A DNA stretch of 64,000 bases, taken from Streptomyces smyrnaeus. Its GTDB lineage: Bacteria; Actinomycetota; Actinomycetes; Streptomycetales; Streptomycetaceae. The position numbers and the translations under genes are program-made. The notes under the pieces are model-generated. The model saw nothing but the letters and a program-made list of their open reading frames with translations, was not told the DNA's origin and ran no database searches. Position 1 is the first letter of the stretch; the number at the start of each line of letters is the position of its first letter. Location: positions 124,001 through 188,000 of the forward strand of contig NZ_JAFFZM010000009.1 of NCBI RefSeq assembly GCF_017676345.1. Direction: 5' to 3'. Shown in pieces: positions 38,052-47,315 of the stretch.

Positions 38052-39296
38052 GTGGCCCCCCACCCCCAGGCGCCGTACGCGCCGCAGGCGGAGCGCGACG
38101 CGATGCGCCGTGCCATCGCTCTTGCCGCGCGGGGACTCGGCTCCACCAGCCCCAACCCCGTCGTCGGCTGTGTCGTCCTCGACCAGGCCGGGCGCACCGT
38201 GGGGGAGGGCTGGCACCAGCGGGCCGGCGGCCCGCACGCCGAGGTCCATGCGCTTGCCGAGGCGGGCGAGGACGCGCGTGGCGGCACCGCTGTCGTCACT
38301 CTCGAACCCTGCGACCACACCGGACGCACCGGCCCCTGCTCGCAGGCGCTCATCGACGCGGGCGTCTCCCGTGTCGTCTACGCCGTCTCCGACCCCACTC
38401 CGGGCGCCGCGGGCGGCGCGCTGTCGCTCGCCGCGGCCGGTATCGACGTCGAGGGCGGCCTGCTGGCCGACGAGGCGGCTGCGGGCAACGCCGCCTGGCT
38501 GACCTCCGAACTGCACGGCCGCCCGTACGTGACCTGGAAGTACGCCGCCTCGCTCGACGGCCGCACCGCTGCCGCCGACGGCTCCAGCCGCTGGATCACC
38601 TCCGCCGAGGCCCGTGCGGATGTGCACCGGCTGCGCGCCGAGTCCGACGCCGTCCTGGTCGGCTCCGGTACGGCCCGCGCCGACGACCCGCAGCTGGCCG
38701 TCCGCGACGTCCCCGGCGCCGTTCAGCCGCTCCGCGTCGTCGTCGACACCGAGGCGACCGTCGTCAGCGCCGGAGCGCGGGTTCTCGACGACGTGGCACC
38801 CACGCTGATCGCCGTCGCACAGGACGCCGACACCGCCGCGTTGGAGGCCGCCGCCGGCGCGAGCCCGGCCGAGGTGCTGCGGCTGCCCCGGGCGGCGGAC
38901 GGCGGACCGGGGCTCGACCTGGACGCGCTGCTGACGGCCCTGCAGACCCGCGACGTGCGCGCCGTACTGCTGGAGGGCGGCGCCACCCTGGCCGGCTCCT
39001 TCGTCTCCGCCGGGCTGGTCGACCGGGTGGTCGGCTACATCGCCCCCGTACTGCTGGGCGCGGGGCCGCCCGCGTTGGGGGAGGCCGGAATCAGCACCGT
39101 CGCACAGGCGTTGCGGCTCACCGTGAGCGACACCGTGCGGCTCGGCCCGGACCTGCGGATCACCGCGGTCGGCAGCACCGCGCCGCAGACGGCCCGCACG
39201 GTCGCCGCCGCCGTGCCCACCGCCGCCGCCCCCACCACCGTCACTGCCGAGCGGGCCGAGCGGTCCCCGCAGTCCCAGCAGACCGAGGAGTCCTGA
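38052..39296 (+). CDS. ribD: Bifunctional riboflavin deaminase/reductase RibD
   Basis: Two steps of riboflavin synthesis: deamination of the pyrimidine and reduction of its ribose side chain. The N-terminal deaminase has STSPNPVVGCVVLD, the zinc ligands in PHAEVHAL (about 57) and TLEPCDHTGRTGPC (about 82). The C-terminal reductase (about 160-385) has YVTWKYAASLDGRTAA and LLEGGATLAGSF. An Ala/Thr-rich tail ends the 414 residues. GTG start at 38052 after GCAGGAGGACCCG. Directly abuts ribE. Confidence 0.96.
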   Translation: MAPHPQAPYAPQAERDAMRRAIALAARGLGSTSPNPVVGCVVLDQAGRTVGEGWHQRAGGPHAEVHALAEAGEDARGGTAVVTLEPCDHTGRTGPCSQALIDAGVSRVVYAVSDPTPGAAGGALSLAAAGIDVEGGLLADEAAAGNAAWLTSELHGRPYVTWKYAASLDGRTAAADGSSRWITSAEARADVHRLRAESDAVLVGSGTARADDPQLAVRDVPGAVQPLRVVVDTEATVVSAGARVLDDVAPTLIAVAQDADTAALEAAAGASPAEVLRLPRAADGGPGLDLDALLTALQTRDVRAVLLEGGATLAGSFVSAGLVDRVVGYIAPVLLGAGPPALGEAGISTVAQALRLTVSDTVRLGPDLRITAVGSTAPQTARTVAAAVPTAAAPTTVTAERAERSPQSQQTEES

Positions 39297-39947
39297 GTGT
39301 TCACCGGAATCGTGGAAGAACTGGGCGAGGTCGTCGCCGTCGAGGAGCAGGGCGCCTCCGCCCGGCTGCGACTGCGCGGACCGCGCGTCACCGCCGACGC
39401 ACGGCACGGCGACTCGATCGCCGTCAACGGCGTGTGCCTGACCGTCGTCGAGACCGGCGACGGCGAGTTCTCCGCCGACGTCATGGCCGAGACGCTGCAC
39501 CGCTCCAGTCTCGGGGCGCTCACCGTGGGCTCGCCCGTCAACCTGGAGCGTCCCCTGGCGCTCGGCGGGCGGCTGGACGGCCACCTCGTCCAGGGCCACG
39601 TCGACGGCACCGGCACCATCACGGCACGGCACGACGCGGACAGCGGCACGGACATCACCATCGGCCTGCCCGAGGGGATGAGCCGGTACCTGGTCGAGAA
39701 GGGCTCCATCACCGTCGACGGCATCAGCCTCACGGTCGTGGAGGCCGCCGAGGACCACTTCACCGTCTCCCTCATCCCCACCACGCTGGCGCTCACCACA
39801 CTCGGCACCAAGCAGCCCGGCGACCCGGTCAACCTGGAGGTCGACGTGCTGGCCAAGTACGTCGAGCGGCTGCTGGGCGCCTCCGCGCGCAACGCCCCGC
39901 AGCCGCTGGACGAGACGCTCTCGCAGCAGAGCGAGGCGACCCGATGA
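39297..39947 (+). CDS. ribE: Riboflavin synthase alpha chain
   Basis: Converts two lumazines into riboflavin. The 216 residues show the internal duplication of the family: MFTGIVEELGEV at the start, the NGVCLTV motif (about 41) and its second copy DGISLTV (about 140). The GTG begins right after the ribD stop, and the stop overlaps the ATG of the next gene by 4 bp, so translation of the operon is tightly coupled. Confidence 0.96.
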   Translation: MFTGIVEELGEVVAVEEQGASARLRLRGPRVTADARHGDSIAVNGVCLTVVETGDGEFSADVMAETLHRSSLGALTVGSPVNLERPLALGGRLDGHLVQGHVDGTGTITARHDADSGTDITIGLPEGMSRYLVEKGSITVDGISLTVVEAAEDHFTVSLIPTTLALTTLGTKQPGDPVNLEVDVLAKYVERLLGASARNAPQPLDETLSQQSEATR

Positions 39948-40624
39948 GCGGCTTCCACTGGCTGAACCAGGAGGCGTTCTCGGCCTTCGGCCAGCACGTC
40001 ATCTGGTCCGACATGCTCGGCAACCTCATGGGGCTGCTCGGGCTGGCGCTGGGCTGGCGGCGCTCCATAGGCACCTGGCCCGTGCAACTGCTGTCCGGGC
40101 TGATACTCGTGGGTGCCTTCGCCTCCGCCCAGCTGGCGGGCGGCGTCGGAAAGCAGCTCCTGGTCATGGCGGTCGCGCTGTGGGGCTGGCGCCAGTGGCG
40201 GCGCGGCAAGCAGCAGGCGCAGGACGGATCCATCGCCGTACGGTTCGCCACCTGGCGCGAACGCGGTCTGCTGGCGCTCGGCACCGCGCTGGGCACCGCC
40301 GCCGTCGGCACCCTCTTCACCCTCGTCCCGGCCCTCTCCTGGAGCCCCTGGGCGGACGCCTACATCTTCGTCGGCACGCTGGCGGCCATGGTGGCCCAGG
40401 CCCGCGGACTGGTGGAGTTCTGGTTCGCCTGGCTGCTGGTGGACGTGGTCGGCGTGCCGCTCGCCTTCAGCAGCGGGCTGGCCTTCTCCGGCCTGGTCTA
40501 CGTCGTCTACCTCGGCCTCGTCCTGTGGGGCCTGCGCGCCTGGTGGCAGCGCTCCCGGGTGGACGCCCGCGCGGCCGCCGTCAGCACGGAGCCCGCGCTC
40601 AACTCCGCCGGAGCGGCGCTGTGA
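39944..40624 (+). CDS. ribM: PnuC-like riboflavin transporter RibM
   Basis: A 226-residue membrane protein with about 6-7 helices of the PnuC family (WSDMLGNLMGLLGLALGWRRS; YIFVGTLAAMVAQARGLVEFWFAWLLVDVV). Most PnuC proteins carry nicotinamide riboside. A version inside the riboflavin operon under an FMN riboswitch is known in Streptomyces and Corynebacterium as RibM/PnuX, which takes up riboflavin. Location supports this. The ATG overlaps the ribE stop. Confidence 0.88.
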   Translation: MSGFHWLNQEAFSAFGQHVIWSDMLGNLMGLLGLALGWRRSIGTWPVQLLSGLILVGAFASAQLAGGVGKQLLVMAVALWGWRQWRRGKQQAQDGSIAVRFATWRERGLLALGTALGTAAVGTLFTLVPALSWSPWADAYIFVGTLAAMVAQARGLVEFWFAWLLVDVVGVPLAFSSGLAFSGLVYVVYLGLVLWGLRAWWQRSRVDARAAAVSTEPALNSAGAAL

Positions 40625-40695
40625 ACGCCGGCCGGAGCCGCGCAGCGGACGCCGAGCACGCCACCGAAGCGCACCACCAAGGAAGGAGCACGCCC

Positions 40696-42057
40696 ATGAC
40701 CGCGCTGCCGAACTGGTACGACGCGCCACCCGCCCCACGCGTCCCGGCCCCGGAGGAACCGGCGGAGGCGGACGGGGCGTTCGTGCTCACCCTCGACCCC
40801 GTGGCGGAGGCGATCCGGGACATCGGCGAGGGCCGCCCGGTCGTGGTCGTCGACGACGAGAGCCGGGAGAACGAGGGCGACCTGGTGATGGCCGCCGAGC
40901 TGATCACCCCCGAGGCCGTCGCCTTCATGATGAGCGAGTGCCGCGGGCTGATCTGCACCCCGATGGAAGGGGCCGACCTCGACCGGCTGGCGCTGCCGCA
41001 GATGGTCGCCGAGAACACCGAGTCCATGGGCACCGCGTTCACCGTCACCGTCGACGCGACCAGCGCCCACGGCGTCACCACCGGCATCTCGGCGGCCGAC
41101 CGCGCCGCCACCATCCGGCTGCTCGCCGACCCCGACACCACACCGCGGGACTTCGTCCGCCCCGGGCACGCCTTCCCGCTGCGCGCCAAGCCCGGCGGGG
41201 TGCTCTCCCGCGCCGGGCACACCGAGGCGGGTGTGGACCTGGCCCGGCTGGCGGGGCTGCGGCCGGCCGCAGCCATCGTGGAGATCGCGGGCGAGGACGG
41301 CACCATGCTGCGGTTGCCCGAGCTGGTGCCGTTCGCGCGCAAGCACGGGCTGCGGATCATCTCCATCGAGGACCTGATCGCCTACCGCCGCTCCGCCGAG
41401 CCCACCGTGCGTCGGGAGGCCGCGACGCGGCTGCCCACCCGGCACGGCGAGTTCCGTGCCTACGGCTACCGCTCCATCGTGGACGGGGTGGAGCACATCG
41501 CGCTGGTCACCGGCGACATCACCGGCCCGGGTGACCTCGCGCGCTCCGCCGGCGGCGAGGACGTGCTCGTACGGGTGCATTCCGAGTGCCTGACCGGGGA
41601 CGTCTTCGGCTCCCAGCGGTGCGACTGCGGACCGCAGCTGGAGGCGTCCTTGGAGCGCGTCCAGCGGGAGGGCCGGGGGATCGTGCTCTATCTGCGCGGG
41701 CACGAGGGCCGGGGCATCGGACTGCTGTCCAAGCTGCGCGCCTACGAGCTGCAGGAGCGCGGTCGCGACACCCTCGACGCCAACCTCGAACTGGGCCTCC
41801 CGGCGGACGCGCGCGACTACGCGGCGGCCGCGCAGATCCTCACCGACCTGGGCGTGAAGTCCCTGCGGCTGATGACCAACAACCCGGAGAAGACCGCCGC
41901 GATGGTGCGGCACGGGCTGCGCGTCACCGGTCGGGAGCCGATGCCGGTGCAGGCGGGGGAGCACAACCTGCGCTATCTGCGCACCAAGCGCGACCGGATG
42001 GGCCACGACCTGCCGTGGCTGGACGCCGAGCGCACCTCCCCGTGCGGCACGCAGTGA
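40696..42057 (+). CDS. ribBA: Bifunctional DHBP synthase/GTP cyclohydrolase II
   Basis: Supplies both precursors of riboflavin. The N-terminal RibB domain (about 25-230) has VVVDDESRENEGDLVMAAE and RPGHAFPLRAKPGG. The C-terminal GTP cyclohydrolase II domain (about 240-435) has VRVHSECLTGDVFGSQRCDCG with the three zinc cysteines and LYLRGHEGRGIGL. The ATG at 40696 follows AAGGAAGGAGCACGC. Length 453, normal for a fused RibBA. Confidence 0.96.
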   Translation: MTALPNWYDAPPAPRVPAPEEPAEADGAFVLTLDPVAEAIRDIGEGRPVVVVDDESRENEGDLVMAAELITPEAVAFMMSECRGLICTPMEGADLDRLALPQMVAENTESMGTAFTVTVDATSAHGVTTGISAADRAATIRLLADPDTTPRDFVRPGHAFPLRAKPGGVLSRAGHTEAGVDLARLAGLRPAAAIVEIAGEDGTMLRLPELVPFARKHGLRIISIEDLIAYRRSAEPTVRREAATRLPTRHGEFRAYGYRSIVDGVEHIALVTGDITGPGDLARSAGGEDVLVRVHSECLTGDVFGSQRCDCGPQLEASLERVQREGRGIVLYLRGHEGRGIGLLSKLRAYELQERGRDTLDANLELGLPADARDYAAAAQILTDLGVKSLRLMTNNPEKTAAMVRHGLRVTGREPMPVQAGEHNLRYLRTKRDRMGHDLPWLDAERTSPCGTQ

Positions 42058-42192
42058 CCGGCGGGTCACCCCGTCCCGGCCCGAGGGCCGACAGCGCCGG
42101 CACCCGTCACCAGCCGCACCGGCACCCCTTCCCCAGAGCGTCAGCACCCACTTCCAGTACGACCAGCAACCACTTCGAGCACGAGGAGCACC

Positions 42193-42678
42193 GTGAGCGG
42201 CAAGGGCGCACCTGAACTGACCGTCAAGAACTGCCAGGACCTGCGCGTGGCCGTGGTCGCCGCGCAGTGGCACCAGCAGGTCATGGACGGCCTCGTCGAC
42301 GGCGCCCTGCGGGCGCTGGGCGAGCTGGGCATCGACGAGCCCACCCTGCTGCGCGTCCCGGGCAGCTTCGAGCTGCCCGTCGTCGCCAAGGTCCTCGCCG
42401 ACCGCGGCTACGACGCGATCGTGGCGCTCGGCGTCGTCATCCGGGGCGGCACCCCGCACTTCGACTACGTCTGCCAGGGCGTCACCCAGGGGCTCACCCA
42501 GGTGTCGGTCCGCACCGGCGTTCCGATCGGTTTCGGGGTGCTGACCTGTGACGACGAGGAGCAGGCCCTCGCTCGCGCCGGGCTGCCCGGCTCCACCGAG
42601 GACAAGGGCCACGAGGCGGTCACCGCAGCCGTGGCGACGGCTGCGACTCTGCGCACGGTCGCAGAGCCCTGGCGGTGA
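42193..42678 (+). CDS. ribH: 6,7-dimethyl-8-ribityllumazine synthase
   Basis: Condenses the pyrimidine with dihydroxybutanone phosphate to lumazine; forms icosahedral capsids or smaller rings. The 161 residues contain VVAAQWHQQVMDGL, VPGSFELPVVAK (about 58) and the catalytic VIRGGTPHFDYVCQG with His (about 84-98). GTG start at 42193. Last riboflavin gene of the operon; hisE follows. Confidence 0.96.
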   Translation: MSGKGAPELTVKNCQDLRVAVVAAQWHQQVMDGLVDGALRALGELGIDEPTLLRVPGSFELPVVAKVLADRGYDAIVALGVVIRGGTPHFDYVCQGVTQGLTQVSVRTGVPIGFGVLTCDDEEQALARAGLPGSTEDKGHEAVTAAVATAATLRTVAEPWR

Positions 42679-42712
42679 GCGGCCCGGGCCACCACGTAGG
42701 CTGTCAGGCACC

Positions 42713-42985
42713 ATGGCGAACAAGACATTCGAGCAGCTCTTCGCCGAGCTGCAGCACAAGGCCGCCACCGGCGACCCGGCCACCTCCCGCACCGCCGAGC
42801 TCGCCTCGCAGGGCGTGCACGCCATCGGCAAGAAGATCGTGGAGGAGGCCGCCGAGGTCTGGATGGCCGCGGAGCACGAGGGCGACGAGCGCACCGCCGA
42901 GGAGATCTCGCAGCTCCTCTACCATCTGCAGGTGCTCATGGCCGCCAAGGGCCTCTCCCTCGACGACGTATACGCTCACCTTTGA
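42713..42985 (+). CDS. hisE: Phosphoribosyl-ATP pyrophosphatase
   Basis: Second step of histidine synthesis. The 90 residues show the MazG-like four-helix metal-binding pattern, KKIVEEAAEVWMAAEHEGDERTAEE (about 40-64). TAGGCT at 42697-42702 is a possible -10 box only 10 bases before the ATG, so a very short leader is possible besides read-through from ribH. hisG follows 57 bp downstream. Confidence 0.95.
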   Translation: MANKTFEQLFAELQHKAATGDPATSRTAELASQGVHAIGKKIVEEAAEVWMAAEHEGDERTAEEISQLLYHLQVLMAAKGLSLDDVYAHL

Positions 42986-43042
42986 GCCTCGCCCCGGCTC
43001 TTCGTCCGCTCCGCACACCCCCTTCACGAACAAAGGAAGCTC

Positions 43043-43891
43043 ATGCTGCGCATCGCCGTCCCCAACAAGGGTTCCCTCTCCGGCCCTGCCGGGGAGATGC
43101 TGCATGAGGCCGGATACCAGCAGCGCAAGGCCACCAAGGAACTCGTCCTGGTGGACCCCGAGAACGAGGTCGAGTTCTTCTATCTGCGCCCCCGCGACAT
43201 CGCGATCTACGTCAGCTCCGGGCGGCTCGACATCGGCATCACAGGCCGCGATCTGCTGCTGGACTCCGGGGCGCGGGCCGAGGAGGTGCTCCCCCTCGGC
43301 TTCGCCCGCTCGACCTTCCGCTACGCGGCCAAGCCCGGCACCGTCGACACGCTCGACGACCTGGCCGGGCTGACGGTCGCCACCTCCTACGAGGGCATCG
43401 TCGCCAAGCACCTGGCGGACAAGGGCATCGACGCCTCCGTCGTCCACCTGGACGGCGCTGTGGAGACGGCCATCGAGCTGGGCGTGGCACAGGTCATCGC
43501 GGACGTCGTGGAGACCGGTACCTCGCTGCGCAACGCCGGTCTGGAGATCGTCGGAGAGCCGATCCTGCAGTCCGAGGCCGTCGTCATCCGGCGCACCGGA
43601 GCCGACCCGAACGGCCCCAAGGTGCAGCAGTTCCTGCGCCGGCTGCAGGGCGTCCTGGTGGCCCGCAGCTACGTGATGATGGACTACGACATCCGCGCCG
43701 AGCACCTGGAGGCGGCCGTCGCGCTCACTCCCGGTCTGGAGTCGCCGACCATCTCCCCGCTGCACGACCAGGGCTGGGTCGCCGTCCGCTCCATGGTGCG
43801 TACCACCGAGGCGCAGCGGATCATGGACGATCTCTACGACCTGGGCGCCCGTGCCATCCTCACCACAGGCATCCACGCCTGCCGTCTGTGA
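43043..43891 (+). CDS. hisG: ATP phosphoribosyltransferase, long form
   Basis: First and feedback-regulated step of histidine synthesis. The 282 residues include the two catalytic lobes (LRIAVPNKGSLSG; the PRPP-binding stretch near DVVETGTSLR, about 155) and a C-terminal ACT-like domain (about 210-282) that binds histidine. Long HisG does not need HisZ. ATG at 43043. Confidence 0.96.
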   Translation: MLRIAVPNKGSLSGPAGEMLHEAGYQQRKATKELVLVDPENEVEFFYLRPRDIAIYVSSGRLDIGITGRDLLLDSGARAEEVLPLGFARSTFRYAAKPGTVDTLDDLAGLTVATSYEGIVAKHLADKGIDASVVHLDGAVETAIELGVAQVIADVVETGTSLRNAGLEIVGEPILQSEAVVIRRTGADPNGPKVQQFLRRLQGVLVARSYVMMDYDIRAEHLEAAVALTPGLESPTISPLHDQGWVAVRSMVRTTEAQRIMDDLYDLGARAILTTGIHACRL

Positions 43892-43910
43892 CCGCGACCG
43901 GAGCACGCTC

Positions 43911-44414
43911 ATGACCGACAGCCCCCGGCATCCCGCGCTTCCCGTCACCTTCCGGCCCACCCGCACCCGCGCGGTGCTGCTGACGGCCGGTGTCGCCGTG
44001 TTCGTCGTCCTCACCGTCATCTCGCTGATGCTCCAGCTCGGCGGCGGGGAGCGGGCCAGCTTCATCTTCATGGCCGCGCTCTGCCTGGGGGTGCTGATGC
44101 TGCTGAGCCGTCCCAGGGTGACCGCGGACGAGGACGGGGTGACGGTCGTCAACCTCACGACCAAGCGGCACCTCGAATGGGCACAGGTGCTCGCCGTCCG
44201 GCTGCGGCCCGGCGACCCATGGGTCTCGCTGGACCTCGCGGACGGCACCAACCTGCCGGCCATGGGCATCCAGCCGGGCATCGCCAAGCAGCAGGCACTC
44301 GCCGACGCCCGTGCCCTGCGCGCTCTCGTCGACCTCAAGGGCACCCCGCAGGACAGCTCGAACGGAGCATCGCACGACGCCGCGGAGGACGCCGGTCAGG
44401 ACCCCGGAAACTAG
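43911..44414 (+). CDS. PH-like domain membrane protein
   Basis: A 167-residue protein with two adjacent transmembrane helices (about 22-42 and 50-65) followed by a bacterial PH-like domain (about 68-140; VTADEDGVTVVNLTTKRHLEWAQVLAV). This type is common next to hisG in Streptomyces. The ATG at 43911 lies 20 bp after hisG, so probably cotranscribed. Function unknown. Confidence 0.85.
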   Translation: MTDSPRHPALPVTFRPTRTRAVLLTAGVAVFVVLTVISLMLQLGGGERASFIFMAALCLGVLMLLSRPRVTADEDGVTVVNLTTKRHLEWAQVLAVRLRPGDPWVSLDLADGTNLPAMGIQPGIAKQQALADARALRALVDLKGTPQDSSNGASHDAAEDAGQDPGN

Positions 44415-44616
44415 CCGCTTCCCGGCCCGGATCGGCAACCTCGGCCCGGTGCCGTGCGTCTTCGCGGGGTGCGGCGGAGTGTCTACTCTGTTGCACACCG
44501 GCATGAGCCGCCCCGCGCTCGCGCGGGCACCTGCGAACCGAGGAGTGACCACCTCCAGCGATGGACGGATCGTCCTGTAGTACGTGCGCCGCGTCCCGTC
44601 TCCATGGGGGCGTGGC

Positions 44617-46068
44617 ATGACCCTCCCACTGCTGCTGCTCGGTGTGGCGTTTGCGCTCGTCCTCGCCAACGGCTTCTTCGTCGCCGCGGAGTTCGGGCTC
44701 GTCACCGTCGAGAAACCCGAGGCCGAACGCGCCGCCGCACAAGGCGACCGGAAGGCCCGCGCCGTCGTCCGGGCCCTGCGCGAGCTGTCCTTCCAGCTCT
44801 CCGGCACCCAGCTCGGCATCACCCTCACCTCCCTGGTCACCGGCATGCTCGCCGAGCCCGCGCTGGCCCGGCTGCTGGACGGCCCGCTGACCGCGATGGG
44901 GATACCGCGGGGCGCGGTCGGCGGGGTCGCCGTCGTCACCGGCATGCTGACCGCCTCCGCCGTCCAGATGGTCGTCGGCGAGCTGGTGCCCAAGAACTGG
45001 GCCGTGTCCCGGCCGTTGGCGGTGGCCCGGTTCGTCGCCGGCCCGCAGCGCCTCTTCTCCGGTACGTTCCGGCCGGTGATCGCGGGGCTGAACGCGGCGG
45101 CCAACCGGATGGTGCGGCTCTTCGGCGTCCAGCCCGCCCAGGAGCTGGCCTCCGCCCGCACCCCCGGTGAACTCGTCTCCCTCGCCCACCACTCGGCCCG
45201 CGCCGGAGCCCTCGAACAGGACACCGCCGACCTGTTCGTGCGCACCCTGGCGCTGGGCGGGCTGACGGCGCAGCACGTGATGACGCCCCGGGTACGGGTG
45301 AGCGCCCTGCAGGCGCTGGCCACCGCCGAGGACGTCCTCAACCTCACCCGCGCCACCGGGCTCTCCCGCTTCCCCGTCTACCAGGACACGCTGGACGAGG
45401 TCGTCGGCATGGTCCACCTCAAGGACGCCCTCGCGGTCCCCGCACACCGGCGGCTGCACACCCCCGCCGCCCGTATCGCCGTGCCCGCGCTGCTCGTCCC
45501 GCAGACCCTCCCCGTCCGGCCGCTGCTGGCCCGACTGCGCAGCGAGCAGCCCATCGCCGTCGTCGTGGACGAGTACGGCGGCACGGCGGGCGTCGTCACG
45601 CTGGAGGACATCGTCGAGGAGATCGTCGGCGAGGTACGCGACGAGCACGACGGACAGCTCTACGACGAACTGCCCGCGCTGGCCCCCGCGTCGCCCGACC
45701 CGGAGGGCCGCCCGGCGTGGGAGGCCGACGGCGGCTGCCGGGTGGGCGCGCTGCGCGGCATCGGCCTCGAAGCGCCCGAGGGGCCGTACGAGACCGTGGC
45801 CGGACTCGTCGCCGACCTGCTGGGCCGCATCCCGGTGCCCGGCGACACGGCGCGTCTGCGCGTGCCGGACGCCCGCACGGGGCAGGGCACGCCGGTGAGC
45901 GCGGGGGAGTGGCAGCTGCGGGTGCGGCACGTAGCACACCACCGCGCCGAGCGGGTCCGCATCGTCGCCCCCGACCGAGCCGGTTCCCCCGTCGGAGGCG
46001 GCCCTGCCGACCGCCTCGGCGGGGCTGCCCCGCGTCCGGCGCGCGACATGGAGGCGGCGGCGTCATGA
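44617..46068 (+). CDS. CNNM/CorC-type membrane protein (hemolysin family)
   Basis: A 483-residue protein with the DUF21 membrane domain (about 1-190; LLLLGVAFALVLANGFFVAAEFGLV), a CBS pair (about 205-330; VMTPRVRVSAL, VVVDEYGGTAGVVTLEDIVEEIVGE) and a C-terminal CorC-HlyC domain (about 360-450). The family handles Mg2+/Co2+ efflux or magnesium homeostasis; the hemolysin name is historical. ATG at 44617 starts the conserved helix. Its stop overlaps the next gene by 4 bp. Confidence 0.93.
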   Translation: MTLPLLLLGVAFALVLANGFFVAAEFGLVTVEKPEAERAAAQGDRKARAVVRALRELSFQLSGTQLGITLTSLVTGMLAEPALARLLDGPLTAMGIPRGAVGGVAVVTGMLTASAVQMVVGELVPKNWAVSRPLAVARFVAGPQRLFSGTFRPVIAGLNAAANRMVRLFGVQPAQELASARTPGELVSLAHHSARAGALEQDTADLFVRTLALGGLTAQHVMTPRVRVSALQALATAEDVLNLTRATGLSRFPVYQDTLDEVVGMVHLKDALAVPAHRRLHTPAARIAVPALLVPQTLPVRPLLARLRSEQPIAVVVDEYGGTAGVVTLEDIVEEIVGEVRDEHDGQLYDELPALAPASPDPEGRPAWEADGGCRVGALRGIGLEAPEGPYETVAGLVADLLGRIPVPGDTARLRVPDARTGQGTPVSAGEWQLRVRHVAHHRAERVRIVAPDRAGSPVGGGPADRLGGAAPRPARDMEAAAS

Positions 46069-47315
46069 GTGCCCTCCAACTTCTGTTCGCGGCACTGCTG
46101 GTGCTCGCCAACGGCTTCTTCGTCGGTGCCGAGTTCGCGCTCGTCTCCGTACGCCGCAGCCAGATCGAACCCCTCGCGGCCGCGGGCTCCCTGCGCGCGC
46201 GGCGGGTGCTGCGCGGGTTGGAGACGCTGCCGCAGATGATGGCGGCGGCGCAGTTCGGCATCACGGTGTGCTCGCTGACGCTGGGCGCGGTCGCCGAGCC
46301 GACGCTGGCGCATCTGCTGGAGCCCGCCTTCCACGCCGCACGGCTGCCCCAGGCGCTGGTGCACCCCGCGGGGTATGTGATCGCACTGGCGGTGGTGGTC
46401 TTCTTCCACCTGGTCGTGGGCGAGATGGTGCCCAAGAACCTCGCCATGGCCGCCCCCGAGCGCACCGCGCTGTGGCTCGGTCCCGCGCTGGTCGCCTTCG
46501 CGCGGCTGACCCGCCCGGTCACCGTGGCGCTGGGCGCGTGTTCGACCGTCATCCTGCGGCTCTTCCGGGTCGAGCCCAAGGACGAGGTGGCGGCGGCCTT
46601 CACCAGCGAGCAGCTCAACCAGCTGGTCGAGGACTCCGGACAGGCCGGCCTGCTGGAACCCGACGAACAGGAGCGGCTGGCCGACGCCCTGGAACTGGGC
46701 TCCCGGCCGCTGACCGAGGTGCTGCTGGGCCGTACGGAGCTGGTCACCGTCGGCATCGATGTCACCCCGCGCCAGGTGGAGGAGCTGACGGTACGCACCG
46801 GCTACTCCCGCTTCCCGGTACGCTCCGACGACGGTGGCTTCCTGGGGTATCTGCACGTCAAGGACGTACTCGACCTGGAGGAGGCCGACCGTGCGGTGCC
46901 GCAGCGGCTGTGGCGGCCCATGACCACACTGCGCGGCGAGCTGCCGCTGGACGACGCGCTCACCGCCATGCGGGCCGGCGCCTCGCATCTGGCGGCCGTC
47001 GCCGACGCCACGGGACGGGTGCTGGGCGTGGCGGCGCTGGAGGACGTGCTGGAGATGCTGGTCGGCGAGGTGCACGATCCCGCCCACACCGACCTGGCAC
47101 GGGCCCGGCCCGACTCCGCCCCCGCTCCGGCGGGTGCCCTCGCCAGGTCCGGCGCCGCCGCTGCGGAATCCGCGCGTGCGCTGCCCGGTGCCCGACAGCT
47201 GCCCGGGGGCGGCGGTCCCGGTCCGGCGGACGGCCTCAGCCCAGCGGCGGCTGCGGGCCGGGACGAGGACCGTCAGGACCCCGCCCCGACAGCACCTCGC
47301 CGTACGCCTGCATGA
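46065..47315 (+). CDS. CNNM/CorC-type membrane protein, second copy
   Basis: A 416-residue paralogue of its upstream neighbour: DUF21 domain (about 1-190; LLVLANGFFVGAEFALVSVRRSQIEPL) and CBS domains (about 205-330), but without the CorC-HlyC domain; an Ala/Pro-rich tail replaces it. The two may form a heteromeric transporter. The ATG overlaps the upstream stop. The 3' end runs 80 bp into the end of the convergent AAA gene. Confidence 0.9.
   Translation: MSALQLLFAALLVLANGFFVGAEFALVSVRRSQIEPLAAAGSLRARRVLRGLETLPQMMAAAQFGITVCSLTLGAVAEPTLAHLLEPAFHAARLPQALVHPAGYVIALAVVVFFHLVVGEMVPKNLAMAAPERTALWLGPALVAFARLTRPVTVALGACSTVILRLFRVEPKDEVAAAFTSEQLNQLVEDSGQAGLLEPDEQERLADALELGSRPLTEVLLGRTELVTVGIDVTPRQVEELTVRTGYSRFPVRSDDGGFLGYLHVKDVLDLEEADRAVPQRLWRPMTTLRGELPLDDALTAMRAGASHLAAVADATGRVLGVAALEDVLEMLVGEVHDPAHTDLARARPDSAPAPAGALARSGAAAAESARALPGARQLPGGGGPGPADGLSPAAAAGRDEDRQDPAPTAPRRTPA

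Noticed and set aside
37862..39943. Coding sequence in the other frame across ribD and ribE
   Set aside because: Same frame as ribM but the upstream part is antisense-like low-complexity; ribM starts at the ATG overlapping the ribE stop.
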